The notes under the pieces are model-generated. The model saw only the letters and a list, made by a program, of their open reading frames with translations. It did not search any database and was not told the DNA's origin. Positions 1 to 11,101 of a DNA stretch of 64,000 nucleotides are shown here, one piece after another (the first letter of the stretch is position 1; each line of letters starts with the position of its first letter). This DNA comes from Oikopleura dioica (Eukaryota; Chordata; Appendicularia; Copelata; Oikopleuridae). The stretch is from positions 1,364,001 through 1,428,000 of the forward strand of contig OU015569.1 of the NCBI GenBank assembly GCA_907165135.1, given 5' to 3'. The position numbers were made by a program, and so were the translations under genes.

Positions 1-510
1 AGAGACATAGAATGATGTTCGTATAAATTCCAGCTGAAAGACGAAAAGTCGGTAAATCAGCCTTTTTAGAAGCGCAATCTTGCGGCGAAGGCCAGTGCGC
101 GCCTGGCCAATGAGCGCCAAGGGGAAAACTCTAAAAATGCTGTTATTTTTTTTGCGTTAGCCAGGGAACTCAAGCAGTTCTAGAATGCCTCCGAGAATGT
201 CTTTGAGCATAGAGAAGAGAATAGACGAAGGAATTAAAGAAGATTTGATTTCATCGCGATTTTTTAGAATTTGTAATTAAAAAAATTTTCTAATTAATAA
301 AAATGGTAATTCTCGTAAAAATTTTCTCCATTCAGAAGATTGGTAGAAATAAATTTTGGCCAAGAAATGATCCGTTGCGCTAGAAATTCGAAAAGTGCGT
401 GCATCATCATTCTGTGAATAACAAAAATTGTTGAATAGCCCTGCTCAACCTCTTTTTTCCTGATTCCAAAAATCAAAAGAACCGTTTTTTTTTCAGAAAC
501 AAAAAGATAA
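1..510. other. 5' flank, no gene recognised
   Basis: No coding exon is recognisable on either strand. The last part is a pyrimidine tract ending in CAG about 15 bases before the PSMC6 start, the form expected of a trans-splice acceptor. Confidence 0.5.
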
Positions 511-1950
<1,440 letters not shown>

Positions 1951-2087
1951 AAAACGAATGAAACAGATAATTACTATACCATTCATCCACTTGAAACATG
2001 TTTTTTCCGATCTTATTATCTTCAGCTTCTGTCATATTTTCTTTCCCTCACTACAGCTTTTACATGTTACAGTTTTCACTGTAGTTA

Positions 2088-2093
2088 AATAAA
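2088..2093 (+). terminator. AATAAA polyadenylation signal of PSMC6
   Basis: Exact AATAAA 138 bases after the PSMC6 stop and 57 bases before the next start codon. Confidence 0.6.
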
Positions 2094-2149
2094 ATGACAC
2101 AGATACGTTAGATACTCAACAGTTGAGCTAACGAGTGGATTTTTTAAGG

Positions 2150-3177
2150 ATGTCGGGCTCATTAATTGACGGAATGGATGACCAGCAGTTAGACCAGGAA
2201 AGTGCTTGAAATTGTCATGTTCGAATTCAAGTCTAAAATGCGAGATAATGTTGATCAGTTTGAAAAAGCGCCTATCAGGCAACGATAAATGCACGTGAAA
2301 GCATCAACCGTCAAATTGCGGAAACAATTCCACTAATCGGCGAGAAAATCCCTCTTGAGTCCCTTATTCAAGACTTTTCCGACAGCGAAATGTTCCAGCA
2401 ACAAGTCAAGGTTTCTCTTTCTCTTTCAATCGTTATCACCAGCCATTAATTTAAAGATGCTGCTAGAGAGTTATAGAAGCGTCATCAAAATACGCCCGGA
2501 TGGAAACTGTTTCTACCGTGCCTTCTCTTTCGCCCTGTTCGAGACGCTTGTGGGAAATGCATCCGGCCGAGAAGAGCTCAAAGCACAATTCAAAAAGACA
2601 CGCGATTTCTTGATAGAAAAGCAAAACTACCCGAGCGTCACTGTTGACGATTTTTACGAGCAGAACGTCGACTTCATCGACGGAATCAGTGATTATAAAA
2701 CGAGCGAGGAGTTGCGCGTCGCAATGAGGTATTTAAATGGCTTTATTTGATCATTTTAACAAGGATTCTAGCGATGAAGGTTTTGCCAATTACATCGTTT
2801 GTTTCTTACGACTAGTCGCATCTGCAGAGCTGCAGCAGCAACCTGACTTTTACATTAACTTCTTGCCCGATGTTTCTTCCGTTCAAGACTTCTGCAGAAA
2901 GGTAAAAAATCTATTCAAATCATCAAATTATAAATGAGCAAGGATGTGGAACCTCTTGGAATCGACATCGACCACGTCGTCATCACTGCCTTATCCACCG
3001 GTCTAAGCGTGCCCGTCCGGGTCGCCTGTCTTGAGCAGCGCGAAGGAAAGCCACAGGTTCAACCCATTTCTGACGAGTGCTGTTGTAACCCATTTTAAGA
3101 TTATCGACTTCTTCAATGAAAACGCAAGCATTTCTCTTCTCTTTCGTCCAGGCCACTACGATATTCTGTACAACTAA
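2150..3177 (+). CDS. Otubain-type deubiquitinase (OTUB1/OTUB2 family)
   Basis: Cysteine protease that removes or restrains ubiquitin chains. Exons 2150-2197, 2279-2410, 2457-2728, 2772-2901, 2943-3056 and 3100-3177 give about 257 residues. The catalytic motif RPDGNCFYRAF carries the Asp and Cys, and the C-terminal PGHYDIL carries the His, so the triad is intact. The start ATG follows TTTTTTAAG, a likely trans-splice site. Intron 1 (2198-2278) can only be spliced in frame as CAG|GAAAGT...TATCAG, a GA-AG intron; a GT site one base further breaks the frame. OTUB1 versus OTUB2 cannot be settled here. Confidence 0.92.
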
Positions 3178-3226
3178 GTTCCGCCGCCCGACTGCCTAAT
3201 TAACATTCAATGTCTCTTCTTTTTTC

Positions 3227-3232
3227 AATAAA
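3227..3232 (+). terminator. AATAAA polyadenylation signal of the otubain gene
   Basis: Exact AATAAA 50 bases downstream of the otubain stop codon. Confidence 0.6.
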
Positions 3233-3364
3233 GTTCACCAGAAAAACACAATTCTTTCCCCTTCAATTCAGATTTCAATCAACTTACCCCGTAATGCTTC
3301 AAATATAATGTGACCTTTTGAGCTACAGTAATTGTTAAATCACCGTTCAATTCAGACATTCGAT

Positions 3365-4298
3365 ATGTCGTCGAACGCTGCTTTGAAGGCAGGTGGCCAA
3401 ATCATCGGTCACCAGTTCGTGCCCGCCTACCAAGTGGCACGATTCCTGCCCCACCGTCACCGAGTCCTCAAGTTATACAAAAAAGCATGGCGTTCGATTT
3501 CTGCTCACAACGTCGACGCCTATGTCATGCGTCCGTATTTATCTACTCACATTATGTGTTTTGAACACGCCGTTCTACGTGCCCGATTTGATGAAAACAA
3601 ACATGTCACCTCGCTGGCGAAGGCTACTGAATTGCTTAAAGGTAGTAGAATGCTCCAAAGAGAGTTTCATCGAACACGATTTATTAGATGGAGAAGAAGA
3701 GTTCTGGCTGAATCAACACTACGCTCCAGATGAGCACGGAAAGCTCCCAGATTCGCCCGATGGCATGTCTTTCCAGCGATGGGCTCATATGATGCAGGAA
3801 AACAATGTCCTCAACGATTGGGGAGCTGACGATTGGGCTAGGTACCTTTCGGTCCTTCAATTCTTCAGCATTTGATTATTGTCTTTTAGATATCCAGATA
3901 TTTATGACAACTACAAAAAATGGAAAGCGCTCCGAAACGACACCTGGGAAGAAGAAATGCGAACTCTCGAGGTAAGACGCAGTGGGCCGATTTATTCGTG
4001 AGGCTTGCGCAACGAATTACATTCGCTCGTCAATCGGTCGTAAACTTTTATCAAAATTTGAGTACTACCTCCTTACAATTTGTTTTAGGAGGCCGATGCT
4101 GCCACTATTGCTGCCGGAGGCCGCTTGAGTGACGACTTCCCCGCCGCCAAAGAGGTTGATGGGCCACCACCATTCTGGTAGAGATTCTAGAGAAACAACA
4201 GTCGCTTAACACTTTTTAGGTGGCGATACGTCACCCGACCTCTCGAAAGGCCGCGACGACAAGACTTCGATGACATGTCCCTTTGGCACAACGATTAA
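3365..4298 (+). CDS. NDUFB9: NADH dehydrogenase 1 beta subcomplex subunit 9 (NDUFB9/B22)
   Basis: Accessory LYR-family subunit of mitochondrial complex I. Exons 3365-3641, 3688-3841, 3890-3971, 4089-4177 and 4220-4298 encode about 226 residues. Family landmarks are HRHRVLKLYKKAWR (the LYK/LYR region), RARFDEN, the EEEFWLNQHY segment, a Pro-rich PDSPDG stretch and the C-terminal WRYVTRPLERP. It is longer than the ~179-residue human protein because of an N-terminal extension (~25 residues), an internal insertion near residues 55-70 and a longer C-terminus. The next start is only about 70 bases downstream, so the pair may be co-transcribed. Confidence 0.92.
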
Positions 4299-4367
4299 GT
4301 TCACTGCATTAACTATTTATTATTCTCTTTTTGAACAAGTAACATCCACAACAACGATACAACAAAG

Positions 4368-5729
4368 ATGCTCGCCCTCACTAGCCTCCGTTATTTCAGA
4401 ACTGCGATGGGTAAGCGCGTCTGCATTGTTGGCTCTGGCAACTGGGGCTCTGCCATTGCGAAACTTGCCGGTTTGAACGCTGCTACAAATCCTCTTTTCG
4501 AGAAAAAGTAAGTCGCTGGCTTTAATCTCCTTTTTTAATATTTTGCTTAAGTGTTAACATGTGGGTCTACGAAGAGATGGTCGAAGGCCGAAAGCTCACT
4601 GAAATTATCAACCAAGATCACGAGAACGTCAAGTACTTGCCCGGTGTCAAGCTTCCAGAAAATGTCATCGCCGTCCCAGAGCTCGTCGACGCTGCAAAAG
4701 ATGCCGACCTCTTTATCTTTGTTATCCCCCATCAGGTACGCGTCCGAGCCGCTTTCAAATACAAACTTGCAATTCTAGTTCATCGCCCGAACCGTTGCAA
4801 CCATGAAGGGTCACGTGAAAGAAGGGGCCGCCGCCATTTCTCTCATCAAGGGTATCAACATTACCGACAGCGGACTTGGCCTCATCTCTGACGAGATTCG
4901 AGAAGCGTTGGGAATCGATGTCTCTGTTCTTATGGGCGCCAACATCGCCAACGAAGTAGCCAGAGATCAGTTCTGCGAGTCGACTGTCGGAGGATTCGGT
5001 GAAAACGCCAAGGTTCTTATAAAATCAATCACTTCCAGTTCTAACGCCATTCTAGACCTTCAAGGCTCTTTTCCAGCGACCAACCTTCCGAGTCTCCATT
5101 TCCGAGGATCCCAAGACTGTTGAGCTTTGCGGTGCTCTGAAGAACATTGTTGCCTGTGGAGCTGGCTTCTGTGATGGCCTCGGTCTTGGCGACAACACCA
5201 AAGCTGCTATCATCCGGTAGGGAGACAGTTTGAAGTAGCCCCTTATTCTCTCGCGTTCTAGTCTCGGTTTGATGGAGATGATGGACTTCTGCAAGGTCTT
5301 CTTGTCCGAAGGAGAAGTAAAGAACCAAACATTCATGGAGTCCTGCGGCGTCGCCGATCTCATCACCACTTGCTACGGTGGCCGAAATCGAAAAGTTTCC
5401 GAGGCCTTTGCCAAAACCGGCAAGTCCCTTGATGAACTTGAGAAAGAAATGCTCAACGGTCAGAAACTCCAGGGATGTGTTTTAAAAACATTAGCTCAAG
5501 TATCGAGTAATGTTTATTTCATGCCTATTTTCAATAGTTGATAACGTTTTCAAAACGCGTTGAAAAGGGACCCGAAACAGCTCGAGAACTTCAGGGAGTG
5601 CTTACGAACAAGAAGATCTCGCCCGAGCGATTTCCATTGTTCACTTCTGTGTTCAAGTGCTGCTACGAAGGCGCACCCGTCGCCGACTTCCTCAAGGCTC
5701 TTGAGAACCACCCTGCCCATGGAAATTAA
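4368..5729 (+). CDS. GPD1: Cytosolic NAD-dependent glycerol-3-phosphate dehydrogenase
   Basis: Converts dihydroxyacetone phosphate and NADH to glycerol-3-phosphate. Exons 4368-4507, 4552-4735, 4779-5012, 5056-5216, 5262-5472 and 5568-5729. The Rossmann signature [12 protein letters not shown] sits at residues ~22-33 after a short leader, and the catalytic Lys lies in [17 protein letters not shown]. The segment [14 protein letters not shown] and the C-terminal ENHPAH are family-typical. The last intron restores the conserved [10 protein letters not shown] junction only if it starts with GG (5473-5567, GGATGT...AAAAG). A GT donor at 5500 would instead insert nine residues. GPD1 versus GPD1L is not resolved. 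Confidence 0.93.
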
Positions 5730-5840
5730 CCTGACAACGACCAGTTACTAGTACATCGACTCACACTTGTTTTCCGACACTTGATCTTTCTGTGCAATCA
5801 AAGATTGAACCTTATTTATTCGCTCAAACCGTTAACGAAG

Positions 5841-5846
5841 AATAAA
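5841..5846 (+). terminator. AATAAA polyadenylation signal of GPD1
   Basis: Exact AATAAA 112 bases after the GPD1 stop. The rest of 5730-6187 is AT-rich spacer in which I see no gene. Confidence 0.55.
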
Positions 5847-6187
5847 CAATGTTTACTGTTACTGTACTGTGTGTGTCTGTGTCAAATCGTTTCGACAAAG
5901 CATTTCGCTCACTACTTCCGTTTTTGTTGTCATTTATAATCAATCGTAGCCTTAGAATTTACCTGTCAGTGTGATCAAGCCCGTTTTATCTAAGTACTGA
6001 TATTCTATTCGCAGTTCCACTATAATCTTAGAATATTAAAAAAATCAAGTTCCTCTGTGCCAAGTTTACCGATCAACTTCTTTCGTTACTGTTTGTTAAA
6101 AACAAGCTGACTTCTATAATCATCCTCCGTTAAACCCGGAAGCAAATAAATATAAACATTTTAAGTTATTCTGTTGTGTTCTTTATT

Positions 6188-8533
6188 ATGAGCTGGTTGG
6201 GTATCGCAGAAGGGGAGCGGATAAGAGCATGTGCGCCGATGGTCGATTTGAGCTGGCTCCCTTTTCGGAAACGGTCGGAAAAAAATAATTTTTCAATTGA
6301 AGTTTTTCGAACTTGATTCTCACCGCGATCATAGTCGTCTCGTTCACTCCAAGGGCGTTAATGTTAGTTGGACGCCAATGCACAACGCTCATTTGATAGT
6401 AAACGATTCTAAGTATCGGAAAAATGTTCTAGCAGATCTAAGAGATAGTCCCAGGAGAGTGGTTTGTCACTGCAGGTGCGAGATCCTGAGACATTATTGT
6501 TGGTGATCTTGAGAGAGACCAGTTTTCGTTCAAATGGCCGCTAATGACGTGGATTTATTTGTCGAAGCGATAAGGATTGTAAAGGACTGTTGCGATGCCG
6601 TAGATTTGAATCTCGGCTGTCCGCAGCATATTGCACGACGCGGTGGCTACGGCGCGTTCATGATGCTAGGGTCGTGGGATCTCATTGCCCGCTTGATAGA
6701 GGCAGGAAGTCGAATTCATCCAATAACAGTGAAAATCCGCGTCTTTGAGGAGATCGAGAAGACGGTTTCTTATGCTAAGGGAAGAGTGTGAATGTGAAAC
6801 CAATTTATTTTTTCATTGTTGAGTCATTGGTAATTACCAGTGATGAATTACCACAAGAATTTATAGACCAAAAATTCCTAACGAATTAATAATTTTCCTT
6901 TCTTTTTCCCATTTTCCTTTTGCAATCATTTAAAAGATGATCGAAGCCGCTGGCGCAAGGTTTGTTTTTTTTCAGTTTGAGTCGTTCTAAATTTAGTTTT
7001 AGCATCTTGACTGTACATGGGAGAACTATCGAACAGAAGAAAGAATTGACAGGATTAGCGAGTTGGGAACATATCAAGGGTACTGTTCAAATGAACAATG
7101 TTAAAAATCGGCTTGTATCTCTTGCGCCTCTTGATGACATTTTAGCTGTGAAGAACAAGCTCACCATCCCCGTCGTCTTGAATGGAAATATTCGATACTT
7201 CTCAGATGTCGAAGAAGCTTTTAGAGAAACTGGAGTCGACGGAGTTATGTCTGCCGAGGGCCTCCTCTCAAATCCCGGTATCTTTCTGCCAACAGTCGGT
7301 GAGTTTCACAAATTATATCTCAATGAGAGATGTTACTTGACTCTTTAGCAAAGATTGATCAGATTGTCGACGAGTTCATCGCCTTGTTTGAAGAAAACTG
7401 CGGGGGAGCGTCTTTGTCCAGCTTGAAGACATTTTTATTTCGAGTTTGGAAATCGGTGCTTCGAGAGAATCCGCAGCTAACATTCGATTTGGAAGCTTGC
7501 TCCTCGTTGGAACAATTCAAAGAGTGGAATGCTAGGGCGGGAAAGGAGTTTCCTACAGAGTGTGGACCTTTCATCCGCAAAGAAAGGGCTCAAGCGACGC
7601 TTACGGCAGATGAACGCCGGGTCAGAAACGAAAAGCGGCATCTAGAGCAAGAAGCGAAACGGAAGGAGCAAAAGAAACGAAAGAGACAAGAACGAAGGGA
7701 ACGAAAAAAGGAGGAAGGCGAGAAAGAAAAGGACGAGGAACGAGTCTCGAAAAAAGAGCGAATTCAGGAAGAGAAAAACAGACTCAACGCAGCTTCTCGA
7801 GAGTTGAGCCTAACAATTGCAATCGATCTGTCGTACTCGAAATCAATGAAGATGAAGGAAACGAAGAAAATGGCCGGCCAGCTTGCGAGGATACATGGCT
7901 CCAACCGGAAGAGCTCCAAGCCGGCGAAAATCTTTCTTACTTCCTTCTCTTCAGATGATTTGCTGTACAAAGAATGTGAGCGACAACACGAGGGATTTAG
8001 CAATTTCGGCTTTGAAATTGAATCTGAGAGGCATCAAGCTTGTTTTTCGAAGGAAGAACTTGTTGTTTTGTCCCCAGATGCGGATGAGCCGTTGGAAAGT
8101 GTAGAGTTGGGAAAAGTCTATGTCATAGGAGGTACGTTCACAGGAGAAGGGCATTTTTAAACCATTATTAGGCGATCTGGATGAATCATACAGCAATAAG
8201 CGCTCGCTGAACGACGCTCTGTCCCACCAACTTGTTTGTAAGCGACTTCCGATCGAGGAACACTTGGAAAGAGCGGACTCACATGCTAAGAATAGGCAAA
8301 GAGCGAAAAATACCATCCTATCTCCGAATCAGGAACGGCGAGAAATATCGTTGGCGAGTTGAGCGCACTAATCGCAATAATAATAACCGCGCTACAGATT
8401 TATAGCCCGTCGCGACTTTCTCACCGATTTGTTGAAGGTGTTTGATATTCTCTCTTTATACAACGAGACAAGTGATTGGAAGAAGGCGCTCATCACCCAC
8501 GTTCCTCTGAAAAAGGGCTTCAAATTGTGCTGA
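6188..8533 (+). CDS. Fused tRNA-dihydrouridine synthase (DUS1L type) and tRNA m1G9 methyltransferase (TRMT10 type)
   Basis: Predicted ~609-residue bifunctional tRNA-modifying enzyme. Exons: 6188-6273, 6335-6458, 6516-6785, 6937-6959, 7003-7079, 7146-7298, 7349-8131, 8172-8357, 8406-8533. Residues ~15-260 are a flavin-dependent Dus barrel: [12 protein letters not shown] with the catalytic Cys (~105), LTVHGRT and MSAEG. The large seventh exon runs without a break from the Dus helical region (CGPFIRK) through a Lys/Glu-rich coiled-coil linker (~300-390) into a SPOUT TRMT10 domain (~395-590) with LSPDAD (the family's catalytic Asp region), KVYVIGG and RLPIEEHL. The zinc-finger tail of vertebrate DUS1L is absent. 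Families are known; the fusion and its activity are inferred. Intron 3 could also be read as GG-AG (6780-6936). Confidence 0.88.
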
Positions 8534-8580
8534 AACTCTATTTAGCTAGAATGACAAATAGTAATCGTTCTTTTTTTAGA

Positions 8581-9372
8581 ATGTTTGATGGAACACCATG
8601 CCATACGCTTTACATCAAAAACCTCAATGACAAAATCAAGAAAATCGAACTTACAAGACAGCTGTATTCAATTTTCTCTTCATATGGCATGGTAAAAACA
8701 ACTTTATCTTACTCAATAACTAGTTTTTTTTTAGGTACTAGACATCATGGTTTCGAGGGCTCCGAAATTGAGGGGACAAGCTTTTGTCACTTTCAAGGAT
8801 ATCTCAGATGCGGCGAACGCGATGAAGAGAATGCAGGTAAATGCTCGATTTATTGAGAACGTCTTTTGACTTTATATTTGAAGGGTTTTCCATTCTACGA
8901 AAAGCCGATGATGGTTTCGTATGCTAAAAGAGAATCGCACGTGATCACGCAAGCGAAGAAATACGTTCCTCCAAAGGACGAGCGCACTCTCGCCAAAGGT
9001 TGATACTCATTTTCACTTCTTTTTTTAACTGATATTTTCAGAGACAAACGCAAAAGTTGCCGCCAAAAAGAAAACGGGTGGAGAAGAGGAGGAACCAGCG
9101 GCGACGATCTATGTCGAAAATCTCCCCGACGAGGCCAACGAGAGTATGCTCAATCTCCTTTTCTCCCAATTTCCTGGCTTCAAGAAGAGCCGACCTATCC
9201 CTGCAGGAGGAAAAGGTAACGAGTCGTTACTAACGACAGCCATCAATTGAAAAATATTTCAGCTTTTGTCGAGTTTGCGGACCCCGGCGCTGCAACTAGC
9301 GCCAAAGATGCTCTCCAAGGATTCAAAGTCACTCCAGATCGTCCCATCAAGCTCTCCTTTGCGAAGAACTAA
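8581..9372 (+). CDS. U1A/U2B'' small nuclear ribonucleoprotein (SNRPA/SNRPB2, fly SNF type)
   Basis: RNA-binding protein of the U1 and/or U2 snRNP. Exons 8581-8691, 8735-8836, 8884-8998, 9042-9215 and 9263-9372 give 203 residues. RRM1 has the RNP2-like TLYIKNLN and RNP1 RGQAFVTF, plus [12 protein letters not shown] short Lys-rich linker leads to RRM2 ([26 protein letters not shown], ending SFAKN). Only one such gene is visible, and the single SNF-like form seen in flies may apply. The start lies directly after CTTTTTTTAG (trans-splice acceptor) and 48 bases from the upstream stop codon, which suggests an operon with the DUS1L-TRMT10 gene. Confidence 0.93.
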
Positions 9373-9823
9373 GCTTCCTTTCTTTTGGAAGTCAAGTTCA
9401 TTAATTTCATTTAGGTCAATTTCTCTCTCACTCACTCCCCATTTACCACTCCTACTGTGCACACTGATGTCCTCAGACCAATCACTGCCGTTCTGTATAA
9501 TTTCAAAGACATTCTAGCAAAAGTGCTGTCGACTACTGAGAAACCAGAGTCAGATACTACCTTTGATACTCTCTTGGTTACAAAAGTCGATTCGCACCAG
9601 TCGATCGCTTGTCTTTGAAATGACCGGTGCAGCTCGGTTCCCCGAGTTGAAGCGTCGCCTCAACAACTCAGCCGAGATGCTATCCAAATGCTCGCAGTGT
9701 GCTTGTCAGTAACTGTTAGAGATTTATTTCCTTCTTGAAACAACTTGTGTTGTGAGAAACAGGGAGATTCTTTTTCACTCTTATTTTAAGATTGAGTGCT
9801 AATTCTTTTCGGTGGAGACGAAA
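9373..9823 (+). other. Spacer with an unexplained open frame
   Basis: No recognised gene. After an acceptor-like TTTAG a frame stays open for 68 codons (9415-9618) without any ATG, and a 30-codon ATG frame (9620-9712) follows at once. Codon choice in both looks gene-like, but there is no homology I recognise. They could be an unrecognised exon or a small coding gene, or 3' UTR. Confidence 0.25.
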
Positions 9824-10654
9824 ATGGGGTGCTCAAACGCATGTCCTGCAATTTTAAGAATCAACAGATGGGCAATCATTATCGTTTCGGCTTTCTCCCT
9901 CTTCGCTTTGACCCTCTTCGTAATTAGTAAGTGAGAGTACATCTGGGCTCAGCAACCTGTATAGAGACAGGCTTCGTTTTTTCGAGACCTGGAGTAGATA
10001 AAAATGGAACTTGAAATCAACGAGGAGAACCAGAGTTGACATTTCATTTCAGAGAAAACTTCAACAGAGTGTCCCTACATCAAAGACAAAAAGATGCACT
10101 ACTACTTCTACGCAACAATCGCCGCTGGACTCTTCACGCTTGCTGCTTTCTGCATCGGTATGACTAGTCGTTTACTAGCTTGATTTAATCGAAACTCTTC
10201 AGGGCGGTGCATCCAAATGCGCAAGAATAACAGCAGTAACAAGTCTCATTGGCAGTTCAAATTCAACATTCCTGCTCTTTGCTTGAACATAGCCCCGTTA
10301 ATTTTCGGTATTTACGTTCTGGCCTCGGCTGAGGGCGAGCGTACTTCGGAACTCGACAAAAACCACGCATATCCAGAGAATTATTGCTACCCTCTCATGT
10401 GGAAAGCGTTCCTCGCCGCAATCATAACCTCATCAATATTCCTCGCCTACTGCTTCGTCGAAATCCTCATTATTCGCTGTTGCCTCTGGGACGTGGCCGA
10501 CAAAAACGATCCTTCTCGTGAGAATCTGCGGATGAGCTACCGCCATACGAAACCGAAAAAGACGAGTTCGTCTCGTTTAGCCGGACACTCTCGCTCTGGA
10601 CGAAATAATTATCATCGAGGCTCTGCTCATGATCCTTTTGGCACCGCTCACTAG
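9824..10654 (+). CDS. Four-span membrane protein, function unknown
   Basis: Exons 9824-9926, 10053-10157 and 10203-10654 encode 219 residues. Hydrophobic helices lie at about residues 12-34, 50-70, 83-100 and 122-147, so the topology is tetraspan-like with both ends probably cytosolic. The second extracellular loop holds a Cys pair region (NYCYP), and the tail is basic and Ser/His-rich with repeated Arg-Ser. I do not recognise the family; the classic tetraspanin CCG motif is absent. The first intron is unusually long here (126 nt). The start is the first ATG and gives a short N-terminus with two Cys residues (MGCSNAC), which could be lipid-modified. Confidence 0.75.
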
Positions 10655-11101
10655 AATATTTTTAAATTTACGCTCTTCTATAGTTTCTCTTTCTCTGTAT
10701 CATTCGCCTATTACTATCTACAGTTGTAAATAAGCCATTTCTGTAAATTCTCAAAACTCATTGGAACTTTTTTTCATTTTCTGCAAATTTTTGAAGCCAG
10801 CAATTTTCATTCTATTCATTCTTATTTAATCTTCCTTTAGTGAATTACATCTTCGATGACTTGTGACACTTTTTACTGACCTCGCTCTATTGAAATTTCG
10901 AATCAGATCTGTTTTTATTCCTTACCTCTTTTTACAGCCTTGAACGACGGATATGAATAAGTTAACTGTAAAACTTTTGTGTTAATATCGATTCCGCTGC
11001 CCCAATAAAAATGATGCTGTTATTTTTTGATTTCAGCCATCGACTCGACTTGAGCCATCAATGAGGATTGATCCGCACAATCGAACATGAAGATTTCTTA
11101 A
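10655..11101. other. Spacer, no gene recognised
   Basis: AT-rich DNA between the four-span gene and the Abl-type kinase; it must contain the promoter or trans-splice site of the latter. No motif I can assign. Confidence 0.4.

Noticed and set aside
5473-5499. Nine extra codons in GPD1 using a canonical GT donor at 5500
   Set aside because: They would split the invariant LQG-PETA segment; a GG-AG intron restores it, and similar introns occur all over the window. Kept only as an alternative.
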